A stretch of 64,000 nucleotides of DNA, from contig PBYS01000060.1 in the NCBI GenBank assembly GCA_002729725.1, positions 1-64,000 of the forward strand, written 5' to 3'. The notes below the pieces were generated by a model. That model did no database searches and had not been told where the DNA came from. It worked only from the letters and a program-made list of their open reading frames with translations. Within the stretch, counting starts at the first letter, position 1. Every line of letters starts with the position of its first letter. Source of the stretch: Puniceicoccaceae bacterium (GTDB lineage Bacteria > Verrucomicrobiota > Verrucomicrobiia > Opitutales > Coraliomargaritaceae). A program made the position numbers and the translations under genes. Positions 36,011 to 44,587 of this stretch are shown piece by piece.

Positions 36011-36660
36011 AAAGAGGGCGGGGCGTGAGGATAGAGTTTGAGCGCAGCAGCGATGATGGGCTTCGCCCATTCTGGCGCTGCCGAGAGCTCGCGGGGCCCC
36101 ACGATTACGCCTGCACGTAAATCGAGAATGAGCTTTGGCATGGGGCACTGTCCTGCAGCTGGATCTGCGTGCCTTGAATTATCGAACAGGCGTAGGCTAT
36201 CGATATGTGGCATCAAACGAATCAGATTGCGCCGGCTGCCGTTCCAGCGCTGACGGATTGCTGCTTCTGGTATGTCGTGTCCGTGTTGGCGGACCCGTTG
36301 TTGAACACGGGCAATGTTCAACTCGACCGATTCGAGTCCCGCATACCAGACTTTGAGCTTGAGCCCTTGAGCGGCCGCCTCGATCAAGCGTTCCGTTATC
36401 GTTTGACCTCCCAGTGTGGTTTCAAATGCGAAGGTGCGCCTCGCTAGAGCCGCGGCTTCGAGCATTTCCTTGCCTAAGCTCCACGCATGCCCATTGGCGA
36501 TGCTCTGCGTCATGTTGGGGTGGAGCGCTTTGAGCTTTTTAGCGGCTAGGTCGGGGTTGTAATAAACGTTGCCCTTTGACTCAATCATCGCGCCGCCGAT
36601 GCTACTTTTTCCCGACCCATTGACCCCAGCGAGCACGTAAATCGTGGCTGCCGCTGCCAT
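36007..36660 (-). CDS. Zeta-toxin-like P-loop kinase, probable toxin
   Basis: The 217 residues show the layout of the zeta-toxin/UNAG-kinase-like family: Walker A LAGVNGSGKSS (K18), then YNPDLAAKKL, FAFETTLGGQT, a middle AGLESVELNIARVQQRVRQ, and a lid with AIRQRWNGSRRNLIRL that could supply Arg to the phosphate. Zeta kinases phosphorylate UDP-N-acetyl sugars or other substrates and poison cells. Directly upstream (2 nt apart) is a Phd/YefM-type antitoxin gene. The substrate here is unknown, and a harmless small-molecule kinase is possible. Confidence 0.78.
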   Translation of the reverse strand: MAAAATIYVLAGVNGSGKSSIGGAMIESKGNVYYNPDLAAKKLKALHPNMTQSIANGHAWSLGKEMLEAAALARRTFAFETTLGGQTITERLIEAAAQGLKLKVWYAGLESVELNIARVQQRVRQHGHDIPEAAIRQRWNGSRRNLIRLMPHIDSLRLFDNSRHADPAAGQCPMPKLILDLRAGVIVGPRELSAAPEWAKPIIAAALKLYPHAPPSF

Positions 36661-36662
36661 GC

Positions 36663-37013
36663 TTAATCCGCCTGATGGGCCTTCGCGGCATCGCCGAGTG
36701 CAGCGGGGGATGCACTGAAGGCATCTTCATACGCAGCGGCACTTGCATCCGATTGCATGTCGGCAAAACACGTTTCGTAGTCTTGCCGTAGCAGCTCCAA
36801 CGGGTCCTTACTGGCCAATTCGTTGATGATTTGGTCGTAGAGATCCGCAGGCAGTAGGATCGCTTCGCGCTTGCGATTGCGAGTGATGCTGACAGGGCCT
36901 GACTGCGACATCTTTTGAAAAACGCTCTTAAACGCGTTCTTCAGTTCCGACGATGGAGACGCGGGCAGATCCTTGGATGGATGCAGGGCATGGATGTCAT
37001 ATACCGTGGACAT
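36663..37013 (-). CDS. Phd/YefM-family antitoxin
   Basis: The 116-residue protein has a Phd/YefM-like core: SSELKNAFKSVFQKMSQSG, then PVSITRNRKREAILLPADLY, which is the R-x-x-x-A-V/I-L-x-x-x-x-Y pattern of this DNA-binding antitoxin fold. The C-terminal tail is acidic and probably wraps the toxin. It precedes the zeta-like kinase gene by 2 nt on the same strand. The inverted repeat at 37014-37039 lies immediately upstream, so it probably represses its own promoter. Confidence 0.8.
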   Translation of the reverse strand: MSTVYDIHALHPSKDLPASPSSELKNAFKSVFQKMSQSGPVSITRNRKREAILLPADLYDQIINELASKDPLELLRQDYETCFADMQSDASAAAYEDAFSASPAALGDAAKAHQAD

Positions 37014-37039
37014 ATGGCAAATGTTGCCATATTTGCCAT
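37014..37039. promoter_or_regulatory. Operator-like inverted repeat of the toxin-antitoxin operon
   Basis: ATGGCAAAT (37014-37022) and ATTTGCCAT (37031-37039) are perfect inverted arms with an 8-nt spacer. A third partial TTGCCA lies in the spacer, so TGGCAA/TTGCCA form an overlapping second palindrome. It touches the antitoxin start codon, the usual place for a Phd-type operator. Confidence 0.72.
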
Positions 37040-37082
37040 TTAGTCAAACTTTATCCAATTCAGGGTCCACAGCTCAGTGCTC

Positions 37083-38381
37083 TCAGCCGACAGAGTCGTG
37101 CATCACATAGGGCTGTATGGTGGACAACATGCGCTCCGGAATCGAGGCGACCAGGTAGAAGCCATCATCGCGCGCTTCTTCCTTGCGCACGCCACCTTCG
37201 CGGTGGAGACGGGCCACCAAATCGTAGCGCTCATGCGGAATCAATAGACGTAGCTGCGCAAAGTCGGCTTCGACGATGGCTTCCATCTTTTCCTTTAATG
37301 CTTCGATCCCTTCGCCAGTGTGGGCGCTGATAAAGAGAGCCTCAGGGTAGCGTAGCGCGAGGTCGTGCTTTGTTTCCTCGTCCCAAAGCGCATCAATCTT
37401 ATTGAAGACGGTGATGATCTTCTTGTCCTCCTTAGTACCCAGTTCCTTTAGCACGGACATGGTGGTCTCGGCGTGCGAGTCCACTTCGGGGCTATTCACA
37501 TCCAGCACATGTATCAAAAAGTTGGAGACAATGGCTTCTTCCAGCGTAGCCTTGAAGGCATCCACCAGGCGGTGGGGCAAATTGCGCACAAAGCCCACCG
37601 TATCTGTAATCACCAGTGGTTGGCCGGAGGGCAGGGGACAGCGACGCGAGGTCGGGTCGAGTGTGGCGAAGAGCTTATCTTCGGCTAAGATGTCGGAATT
37701 GGTCAACTTATTGAGCAAGGAAGATTTGCCCGCATTGGTATAACCGACAATCGCGCAGGTCGGCACCGGCACGGTCATCCGCTTTTTACGCTGCGTTTCG
37801 CGATGTTGAATCACGCTCTCCAGCTCGCGCTTCACGCGTGTGATCTGCGTGCGCACCATTCGTTGGTCCAGCTCGAGCTGGGTTTCACCCGCATCACGCT
37901 GCATCGAGCCACCGCCGCGTTGACGGCTTAAGTGAGTCCAGGCGCTCTTGAGGCGAGGTAGATTGTGCTCCAAGCGCGCGAGTTCGACCTGCAATACGGC
38001 CTCCTTGGTCTGTGCACGATCACCGAAAATATCTAAAATCACTTCCTGCCGGTCGATCACTAGGATCTTGCCCTCAGCCAGGGCTTCCCAATTGCGCTGT
38101 TGGGCCGGTGTGAGTTCGTTATCAAAAATAATGACGTCGCAGTCGTAGGCTTTGGCCTCATCGACCAATTCCTGCGCCTTGCCAGAGCCGACCAGCAGCT
38201 TGGCCTGTGGCTTACGAATCGCCACCATGCGCTCATGCATGATGCCGAATCCAACGGTATCCACTAGCTCGCGTAACTCATCGAGCAAGCTGCGGGTATT
38301 GGAACTGGTGTCGTCAGGGAGCGTCACGCCGATTAGCATGGCGCGCTCAACAACGGTGGGTCTTTCTTTAACGTCGTGCAC
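37083..38381 (-). CDS. hflX: GTPase HflX
   Basis: A 432-residue ribosome-associated GTPase of the HflX family that splits stalled or stress-hit ribosomes. The N-terminal domain (GKAQELVDEAKAYDCDVIIF ... LTPAQQRNWE) and the GGSMQRDAGETQLELDQRM linker are typical. G1 is GYTNAGKSSLLN, G2/G3 FATLDPTSR and ITDTVGFVRNLPH, G4 VFNKID. The start at 38381 is a plausible codon. Oriented away from the LbH gene. Confidence 0.94.
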   Translation of the reverse strand: MHDVKERPTVVERAMLIGVTLPDDTSSNTRSLLDELRELVDTVGFGIMHERMVAIRKPQAKLLVGSGKAQELVDEAKAYDCDVIIFDNELTPAQQRNWEALAEGKILVIDRQEVILDIFGDRAQTKEAVLQVELARLEHNLPRLKSAWTHLSRQRGGGSMQRDAGETQLELDQRMVRTQITRVKRELESVIQHRETQRKKRMTVPVPTCAIVGYTNAGKSSLLNKLTNSDILAEDKLFATLDPTSRRCPLPSGQPLVITDTVGFVRNLPHRLVDAFKATLEEAIVSNFLIHVLDVNSPEVDSHAETTMSVLKELGTKEDKKIITVFNKIDALWDEETKHDLALRYPEALFISAHTGEGIEALKEKMEAIVEADFAQLRLLIPHERYDLVARLHREGGVRKEEARDDGFYLVASIPERMLSTIQPYVMHDSVG

Positions 38382-38557
38382 AGTTTAGGTATTTCAAAAG
38401 CGAAAGAGCGGAACTTATGCGACTTTCTCAGTAAATCCACAACGAAATGACGATTTGTTGTGATCGACGCGTTGCAGACGCAATGAACGCAGTGGCGCGC
38501 ATAAAACTGCTATATTTTGGATTGTCTCTACTTGTGTATCTAGGTTTTTCTCAATGT

Positions 38558-39256
38558 ATGCTACCAGCCTCCGACCTATTTGATTTTCCAGAATCCTTGC
38601 CCTTTGCTAGCAGCTTTCGGCCCGAACTCGCAGCTTGGGAGTGGTTACCTTTAATCAAGCAAGCTTTGTCTGGATTTGATTTTAAATCCGCGCCTGCACG
38701 AAAAGAGAGCTCGATCCCCACGGGGCTGACGGTAAGTGGCGATGTGTACATTCATCCCAGTGTCCAATTGCCGCCCTTTGGCTCCATTCAAGGGCCCGCT
38801 TATATCGGCGAAGATTGTCAGTTGCGCCCCGGAGTGTATATACGTGGCAATGTCATCGCCGGCAAGGGCTGTGTGCTGGGTAATTCCTGCGAGTTTAAAA
38901 ACTGCCTATTGCTCGATGGCGTGCAAGTGCCACATTTCAGTTATGTGGGCGACAGTATTTTGGGCAATGGCGCGCACCTTGGTGCCGGAGTGATTTGCTC
39001 CAATCTAAGACTCGATCAAGCCAATGTGCCGATCACTTTGCCCGATGGCTCTCGCCACACCACAGAATTGCGCAAGTTGGGTGCATTGATCGCGGATCAC
39101 GCGGAAGTGGGCTGTAATGCGGTGCTCAATCCCGGCTCCATTCTAGGCAAGCGGGCCTTAGTCATGCCAACAATGGCCTTTCGCGGCACAGTTGCAGAAA
39201 ATACGATCGCCTATCAAAAGGAGTCGATTCTGAAGGCGCCTCGCATGGATTCATGA
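38558..39256 (+). CDS. Left-handed beta-helix acyl/nucleotidyltransferase-like protein
   Basis: The 232 residues contain hexapeptide repeats (VYIHPSVQLPPFGSIQG, AYIGEDCQLRPGVYIRG, VIAGKGCVLGNSCEF) of the left-handed beta-helix fold seen in GlmU, LpxA and sugar-nucleotide enzymes. There is no nucleotidyltransferase domain; the N-terminal LPASDLFDFPESLPFASSF resembles that of GlmU-like LbH proteins linked to UDP-sugars. I start at 38558, since the frame from 38447 adds unconserved sequence. It is followed 1 nt later by pxpB. Function unknown. Confidence 0.78.
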   Translation: MLPASDLFDFPESLPFASSFRPELAAWEWLPLIKQALSGFDFKSAPARKESSIPTGLTVSGDVYIHPSVQLPPFGSIQGPAYIGEDCQLRPGVYIRGNVIAGKGCVLGNSCEFKNCLLLDGVQVPHFSYVGDSILGNGAHLGAGVICSNLRLDQANVPITLPDGSRHTTELRKLGALIADHAEVGCNAVLNPGSILGKRALVMPTMAFRGTVAENTIAYQKESILKAPRMDS

Positions 39257-39257
39257 T

Positions 39258-39929
39258 ATGGATTTGAAGCCTTACGGAGACCGCGGGCTGTTATTGGCCG
39301 AGCTCAGCGATGCGCAGCGCACAGCTTGCCTCAATCGTTTAGCGCAAGCCCTGCCTGCTGGCTGTGAGGAATATGTGGTCGGCTACGATAGTATCTTACT
39401 GCTCGGGCCAAGCATTGCCTGTGACCAGCAATTCAAAGCAAGTATCCGCTCATTTGTGGCGTATCCACTCGTAAACGCCCCCGAACCGGATTTCCCACGC
39501 AGCCATTTCGCTCACTCGCGCAAGCACATCTTTGAAGTTTACTACAACGGCGCCGACCTCGAATGGGTGGCTCAGGCCTGCAATTTAAGTATTGAGCAAG
39601 TGATCGAGCTGCACACTGCACCCGTATATACCGTGCGGATGATGGGCTTCAGTCCAGGTTTTCCGTATTTGGAAGGCTTGGACCCGCGCTTGCAGCTCGA
39701 ACGACGTGCGTCTCCGCGCAACCGTATCGCCCCTGGCGCAGTTGCAATCGGTGGCTCACATGCCGGCATTTACACCGTAGCCAGCCCGGGCGGTTGGCAT
39801 CTGCTGGGCCATACCGACTTCCCCTTGTTTGATTTGGAAGCCGCCCGTCACGCTCATGCAAACGCACAGGAGGTCTTCGCGCTGTCCCCAAGCGATCAAG
39901 TTCGTTTTCAACCCAAGGAAATCCGTTGA
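39258..39929 (+). CDS. pxpB: 5-oxoprolinase subunit B
   Basis: PxpB (KipI, allophanate hydrolase subunit 1-like) is part of the ATP-dependent prokaryotic 5-oxoprolinase that opens pyroglutamate to glutamate. The 223 residues show YDSILLLGP near 55, the VYTVRMMGFSPGFPYLEGLD motif and PRNRIAPGAVAIGGSHAGIYT, all characteristic. The pxpC start overlaps its stop by 4 nt. Confidence 0.92.
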   Translation: MDLKPYGDRGLLLAELSDAQRTACLNRLAQALPAGCEEYVVGYDSILLLGPSIACDQQFKASIRSFVAYPLVNAPEPDFPRSHFAHSRKHIFEVYYNGADLEWVAQACNLSIEQVIELHTAPVYTVRMMGFSPGFPYLEGLDPRLQLERRASPRNRIAPGAVAIGGSHAGIYTVASPGGWHLLGHTDFPLFDLEAARHAHANAQEVFALSPSDQVRFQPKEIR

Positions 39930-40774
39930 TCGAAATCCTCTCCATTGGCTCTGGCCTTTCGATACAAGATCGTGGGCGCGCGGGTTGGCGTCGTTTTGGC
40001 GTGCCCGCGGGTGGGGCGATGGACGCCCGTTCGATGGCCTTGGCCAATGCACTGCTGTGTAATCCGAGCGATACGCCGGTGCTGGAAGTGGCACAGCAAG
40101 GCGCCAAAATCCGTATTTTAGAAGACTGTTGGTTGGCTTTAGCAGGTGGGGATTTTTGTAGTCGCTTTGCTTCGGGCACGGCGATGCCGTTTGTTGCGGG
40201 ACAGATACTAGAATTCGATCAAAAGGCTGCGGGTCTTTACGCATATCTGGCACTGCCAGGTGGATTTAAAACCGAACGCTGGCTCGGTAGTGCTTCAATG
40301 GACTTACGCAATGGCATGGGGAATCCAATCCGGAATGGCAGTCGATTGCTAGCGCAACAGTCGCAGCCAAACGCATCGATCCAATCAGTGGCCCGTCGAA
40401 TCTCAAGTGTGCCCCAAGAGCACATACCCCATGGATACGCGCATTTCACGCTACATCCCGGACCACAATTCAACAGCTTTAGTCGCGACACACAGCAGCA
40501 ATTCATTGCCAGCAAATGGACCGTTTCCTCGCGCTCGGATCGGACCGGCTATCGATTGGAAGGTGCCTCACTCGACGTCCCAGAATCCATCGCCAGCGAA
40601 CCCGTGCTGCAAGGCAGTTTTCAAATCCCCGGCAATGGACAGCCCATCGTCACGCTACACGATGGTCCCACCGTGGGCGGTTACGCGAAAATTGCCGTGC
40701 TGGCTGCAAAGGATCTCGATCGCTTCGTGCAATGCGCTCCCGGCACCCAACTTACATTTTCATGGCTCAAATAA
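39926..40774 (+). CDS. pxpC: 5-oxoprolinase subunit C
   Basis: PxpC (KipA, biotin-dependent carboxyltransferase-like) pairs with PxpB. The 282 residues begin at a TTG overlapping pxpB and show IQDRGRAGWRRFGVPAGGAMD, GCVLEVA-like strand VLEVAQQGAKI, the long RWLGSASMDLRNG, FTLHPGPQFNSFSR and QPIVTLHDGPTVGGYAKIA. The stop TAA overlaps the pxpA ATG. Confidence 0.92.
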   Translation: MIEILSIGSGLSIQDRGRAGWRRFGVPAGGAMDARSMALANALLCNPSDTPVLEVAQQGAKIRILEDCWLALAGGDFCSRFASGTAMPFVAGQILEFDQKAAGLYAYLALPGGFKTERWLGSASMDLRNGMGNPIRNGSRLLAQQSQPNASIQSVARRISSVPQEHIPHGYAHFTLHPGPQFNSFSRDTQQQFIASKWTVSSRSDRTGYRLEGASLDVPESIASEPVLQGSFQIPGNGQPIVTLHDGPTVGGYAKIAVLAAKDLDRFVQCAPGTQLTFSWLK

Positions 40775-41481
40775 TGCTCAATTGCGACCTCGGCGAAAAC
40801 GAATCGCTGGAACAGACCGAACAACTGCTCGCGCTAATCGATGCTGCCAATATCGGCTGCGGCTATCATGCGGGCAGCCCCGATAAAACCCGCGCCAGCA
40901 TTGAGCGGGCACTCAAATACGGTGTAAAAATCGGCGCACATCCAGGTTTGGCATTGGAAGGTGGACGCGGGCAAGCCCTGCCAACACCCACAGAATTTCG
41001 CGATTTACTGGAAGAGCAAATTGCCTCCTTTCAAAGCTCCGCTCAGGCGCTAGGCACTCGCGCGAGCTATATCAAATTGCACGGCAGTCTCTACCATGCC
41101 GTTGAAACACAGCCCACACTGGCCGCGGTTTATATCGAATTCCTGCAGCAACAAACGCCGGCCATCGCTACCTTCGCACTGGCCGCCGGCCAGTTTGCCC
41201 GAATGGCCAATAAGGCCGGGCTCTGCGTGTTGCAAGAAGCCTTTGCTGACCGTGCCTACAGACCCGATGGCTCCTTAGTGCCGCGAGTAGAGCAGGGCGC
41301 TGTGCTCCCACATGGCGAGGCACAGTCCCGCTTAAAAATATGGTTTCAAACAGGCCAAATACCCAGCTGTTGCGGGCAGCCGATTACACTCTCCGCGGAT
41401 ACCCTCTGTGTGCACGGCGACAGCCCCGGAGCGCTCGAATTAATCCACGACATCCGCTTTGCCCTCAAATCGACAAAATAG
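40774..41481 (+). CDS. pxpA: 5-oxoprolinase subunit A (LamB/YcsF family)
   Basis: PxpA is the third subunit of 5-oxoprolinase. The 235 residues show LNCDLGENESLE, DAANIGCGYHAGSP and VKIGAHPGLALEGGRG, the metal/substrate part of the LamB/YcsF fold, and later YIKLHGSLYHAV and FADRAYRPDGSLVPR. The sequence is more diverged than the usual family (GAHPGLAL where most have GAHPGYPD). The start is the ATG overlapping the pxpC stop; ATG at 40762 is an alternative. The order B-C-A in one operon is common. Confidence 0.88.
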   Translation: MLNCDLGENESLEQTEQLLALIDAANIGCGYHAGSPDKTRASIERALKYGVKIGAHPGLALEGGRGQALPTPTEFRDLLEEQIASFQSSAQALGTRASYIKLHGSLYHAVETQPTLAAVYIEFLQQQTPAIATFALAAGQFARMANKAGLCVLQEAFADRAYRPDGSLVPRVEQGAVLPHGEAQSRLKIWFQTGQIPSCCGQPITLSADTLCVHGDSPGALELIHDIRFALKSTK

Positions 41482-41540
41482 AGCGCTTGCTTCGAGATTT
41501 AGCTAGCCTCACCGATCACACTCAGTATCAAGTTTAAGCC

Positions 41541-42794
41541 GTGAGTATCAAAAAACAAAAAAAGGCTGGTAAAGAACTGCTACAAGCAGCGAACAAGGTG
41601 TATCATTACCGGCGGGATGTTTTGTCGGAAGCACGCTTGGTCGAGCTCGATAAAGCTGTGGCCGAATTAGATGCGATGCTGCGTGATCCCGCAGTTAGCG
41701 AGAGCCCGCTGGAAGCCTGTATGAACCGCCTCGATACCTTGTTACGCAAGATCGGCGGTAAGATTTATCCCAAAACCTTTTGGAGTGACAATTTAGAAGT
41801 CGCGCTGGTCGCTGCCATCATCGTGATCGGCATACGAACTTTCTTTTTCCAGCCCTTCATTATTCCCACCAACTCCATGTATCCGACCTACAGTGGGATG
41901 AATGCGGTGATGTATGAGGATAAAGATGACGCGCCAGCAGCCCTCACAAAGACCTTTCGTTTTCTGACGCTCGGGGCACGCCACAAAGCACTGATCGCGC
42001 AAAATAGCGGCGACATTCAAATCCCCATGGCTGCCACCAAAGATGGCGGCATGCGCATTTATTTCAAGCAAGTCAAAGGTAAGAAGTGGGGCGTTCTACC
42101 CACCATCTTGGCCGAATACACCGTCCTCGTCGGTGGCGTACCGCACAGCCTGCGCGTGCCTGCTGATTTTGACATGCAAAGTGCGCTATTGAAGAGCTTT
42201 CCAGGCACCGAGCCAGAGCTCATCCGCACGAATAGCGGCACCGGCTACGCCTTGGATTTGCATTCGCAAGCTCAAGCAGGCGAAGCGATTCTACGTTTTG
42301 ATATCACACTCGGTGACGCCTTGTTTGTAGATCGTATCAGCTATCATTTCAAGCGTCCCCAAGCTGGCGATCCTTTCGTATTTCGCACTCGTGACATACC
42401 GGGCATCGAAGGTGGCGCAAATAGCTACGTAGACAAATATTACATTAAGCGCATTGGCGGCGTGGGCGGTGAAACGCTCGAAATCAAGGACGGCACATTG
42501 CTAGTCGATGGTCATCCACGCGATGAAGTCGAGGCCTACGGCCGCAACGCACGCAAAGAAGGCGAATATGGCGGCTATGTGTATCCCAACAGCAATGGCT
42601 CATATCCACCCAAATTATTAACTGGGCCCGGTGTCAGCAATGAAATACCCGAAGGCAAATTTGTCGCACTCGGCGATAACTCCGCCAACAGTCTCGACAG
42701 TCGCTACTGGGGCTACGTGCCCGAAAAGTCCGTCATCGGCAAAGCCATCTTCATTTATTATCCATTCACAAAGCGTTGGGGCTTGGCCGAATAA
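41541..42794 (+). CDS. lepB: Signal peptidase I
   Basis: A 417-residue leader peptidase that cleaves signal peptides at the outer face of the inner membrane. A membrane anchor (about 85-103) ends just before the catalytic S112 (FIIPTNSMYPTYSG). The Lys is K303 in YYIKRIGGVGGETLE, and the last family box ALGDNSANSLDSRYWG is present. It has an 80-residue cytoplasmic head before the anchor and an insert of about 150 residues between Ser and Lys. Start GTG at 41541. Confidence 0.9.
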   Translation: MSIKKQKKAGKELLQAANKVYHYRRDVLSEARLVELDKAVAELDAMLRDPAVSESPLEACMNRLDTLLRKIGGKIYPKTFWSDNLEVALVAAIIVIGIRTFFFQPFIIPTNSMYPTYSGMNAVMYEDKDDAPAALTKTFRFLTLGARHKALIAQNSGDIQIPMAATKDGGMRIYFKQVKGKKWGVLPTILAEYTVLVGGVPHSLRVPADFDMQSALLKSFPGTEPELIRTNSGTGYALDLHSQAQAGEAILRFDITLGDALFVDRISYHFKRPQAGDPFVFRTRDIPGIEGGANSYVDKYYIKRIGGVGGETLEIKDGTLLVDGHPRDEVEAYGRNARKEGEYGGYVYPNSNGSYPPKLLTGPGVSNEIPEGKFVALGDNSANSLDSRYWGYVPEKSVIGKAIFIYYPFTKRWGLAE

Positions 42795-43038
42795 TCCAGA
42801 CTAAAAGGCCCAATTCGGGCTCCCCTCAGACCAACTGACGTGTAGCGCACAATATATATTATGTCTAATTTGTGAAATTCGGATCAAAGTCTTAATTGAC
42901 GCTCTAGCGAATAACCACTTCTCTGCTTATATGCGTTACTCCGATGTTGCTGCCAATGTGCGTCGCTGATCGCAAGGCGGCTGAGCGCATGGCCAAGCGT
43001 TATGAGGCAATGATTGCTGCTGAACCGAAGGGCAAAAA
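42795..43038. other. Gap between lepB and island with a short coding scrap
   Basis: No complete gene is here. The last 75 nt carry an open frame ending AAERMAKRYEAMIAAEPKGKK, whose TGA overlaps the ATG of the next frame (ATGA). This suggests the tail of a lost gene once coupled to the HEPN-like one. The rest is unremarkable AT-rich sequence; a small G/C hairpin after lepB (42810-42826) is too weak to call a terminator. Confidence 0.4.
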
Positions 43039-43408
43039 ATGAATCAGCCAAAATCGGAAACAGATACGATCAAACGTTCGATGAACTCTTATGCGTTTAG
43101 AGTTTTCCGAGACATTGCCGACCAAGATTATATTACTGCCCGTTTTTGCTTTCGAGCTGGATTAGTCCCGCAATATAGATGGCATTTGGCCATCCGCATA
43201 AAGAGATTACAGGTTTCGACAAAGGCATTGACTACACAGGTCCTGCGACCATTTTCTTCATTACATCTCTCCAGTCAGTTTCGACAGCTGGACGCGGGAC
43301 GGTTCTTTCGAGAGGCGTCCCTGCATTTTTTTATAAGATCAACTGCGAGGAAATAGTAGACTCGGTGTTTGATAGGATTCGCGGTTGCCCTCGACCAAAT
43401 TTAGTTTG
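43039..43408 (+). pseudogene. HEPN-like domain protein, truncated and frameshifted
   Basis: The first 45 or so codons read MNSYAFRVFRDIADQDYITA then RFCFRAGLVPQY, which resembles the first helix of a HEPN-domain family (Y-A-F-x-x-F-R-D-x-A-D-x-D-Y-I-x-A-R). After that the frame goes into low-similarity sequence and a second frame (from 43179) opens. The catalytic HEPN Arg-x4-6-His is not seen. The remainder to 43408 is unidentified. HEPN proteins are often RNases in defence or toxin-antitoxin pairs; the neighbours agree with that, but the assignment rests on a short stretch. Confidence 0.4.
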
Positions 43409-43420
43409 AATTTCTAAACA

Positions 43421-44122
43421 ATGAAAACTGCTCTTAAATTAAAAGCACCGACTTATATGCGTCAGCGCCTGCTGCTCTTTTTATTGGAAGCTGCAGGCGA
43501 TGCGCTTTCGAAAATGGATCTGCAGAAGCTGCTTTTTCTCTACAACGAAGAGACTGAGGCTGGGCATTACGAAACCTACCGCCGCTTCCCCTACTATGCA
43601 ATTCACAGCGAAATGCGGGATCGCCTCTTAAGCACTGCTGAAGTAGACGCTGTCAAAAACGCCCTACCTGAACCGAAAAACACGATAGACCCAGTTCTCT
43701 TCACCATCGGTTACGAGGGTATTCATTTTGAGGAATACATAAACAAGCTGATCCGCAATCGAGTGGCGGTGCTTTGCGATGTACGCCGCAATCCACTCAG
43801 CCGTAAATTCGGCTTCTCATCGAAGATGTTGTCAACTGTGCTACCGAACCTAGGGATCGAGTATATTCACCTACCGGAACTTGGTATTGCATCGGACAAG
43901 CGAAAAGAACTTAACACCATGTCCGATTATGAAACACTGTTTGCTGGCTATCGCGTGGAGCTTCCGACTCGCACCGAAGGGCTGAAACGCTTGCGAACAA
44001 TCATCGAAAAAAGCAAACGCGTCGCTCTGACTTGCTTTGAAGCGGAGCCACATTGTTGTCACCGTCATTGCATTAGCGATTTACTTGAAGCTCAAGTGGG
44101 CTATAAAGTAACGCATCTATGA
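43421..44122 (+). CDS. DUF488 protein, N-terminal domain apparently shortened
   Basis: The C-terminal part is a clear DUF488: TIGYEGIHFEEYINKL, VLCDVRRNPLSRKFGFS, EYIHLPELGIAS, and the cysteine-rich end VALTCFEAEPHCCHRHC. The N-terminal 65 residues (SKMDLQKLLFLYNEETEAG, then YETYRRFPYYAIHSEM) look like the start and end of a SocA/DUF4065-like helical region with its middle missing. The frame stays open through the join, so a protein may still be made. The biochemical role of DUF488 is unknown; members occur in defence-type islands. Its stop overlaps the next start. Confidence 0.75.
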   Translation: MKTALKLKAPTYMRQRLLLFLLEAAGDALSKMDLQKLLFLYNEETEAGHYETYRRFPYYAIHSEMRDRLLSTAEVDAVKNALPEPKNTIDPVLFTIGYEGIHFEEYINKLIRNRVAVLCDVRRNPLSRKFGFSSKMLSTVLPNLGIEYIHLPELGIASDKRKELNTMSDYETLFAGYRVELPTRTEGLKRLRTIIEKSKRVALTCFEAEPHCCHRHCISDLLEAQVGYKVTHL

Positions 44123-44509
44123 TCGAGCGCATCCTGATTACCGTTAAAACCTACCCCACTCTCTCAAGTAAATATGCAGAACTGGTCTGCACCGCAGGTG
44201 TAAAAGCTGCCCTATAAGTTTTCGTATCGAATCAGTGATGTGAAAGGCAAGGTGTCCAAAATGATGATCGAAGATTGGGAAATTGGAGCCCTCTACTGGA
44301 ATTGCCTGCAACGTGCCAACGGCGACGAAGCGATTGCCGTGCAGAAAGTCCGTGAAAAATATTGGGAATCGTTCGTTAAAAATGAGAATGTCGACCTCAC
44401 CATTGTCCTCGGGACGACACTCCAACACCATAACAAGCGAGCGCCCAATCCTTACGTCATCATCAGCGTCGTGCCGACACCGCATGAACCGCAAATGTCG
44501 CTGTTGTGA
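44119..44509 (+). pseudogene. Collapsed gene downstream of DUF488 (internal deletion and frameshift)
   Basis: A first frame starts with ATG overlapping the DUF488 stop and reads MIERILITVKTYPTLSSKYA, ELVCTAGV, then soon stops. The next frame resumes at LPYKFSYRISDVKGKVSKMM and runs through EDWEIGALYWNCLQ to PYVIISVVPTPHEPQMSLL and a normal stop. Both ends look like one protein family that usually has about 200 or more residues, with its middle missing. The break is near 44200-44215. I recall such proteins beside DUF488 and a helicase; no function is known. Confidence 0.65.
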
Positions 44510-44587
44510 AAACGTCTTCTAACCAGCCGAGGCACTAAGTAGTAAAAAAACACTAGTATTTCAAAAAAACTAGATAGGAAACCATAA

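Noticed and set aside
40516-40773. Upstream start for pxpA
   Set aside because: It lies in another frame of pxpC; homology starts at LNCDLGEN.
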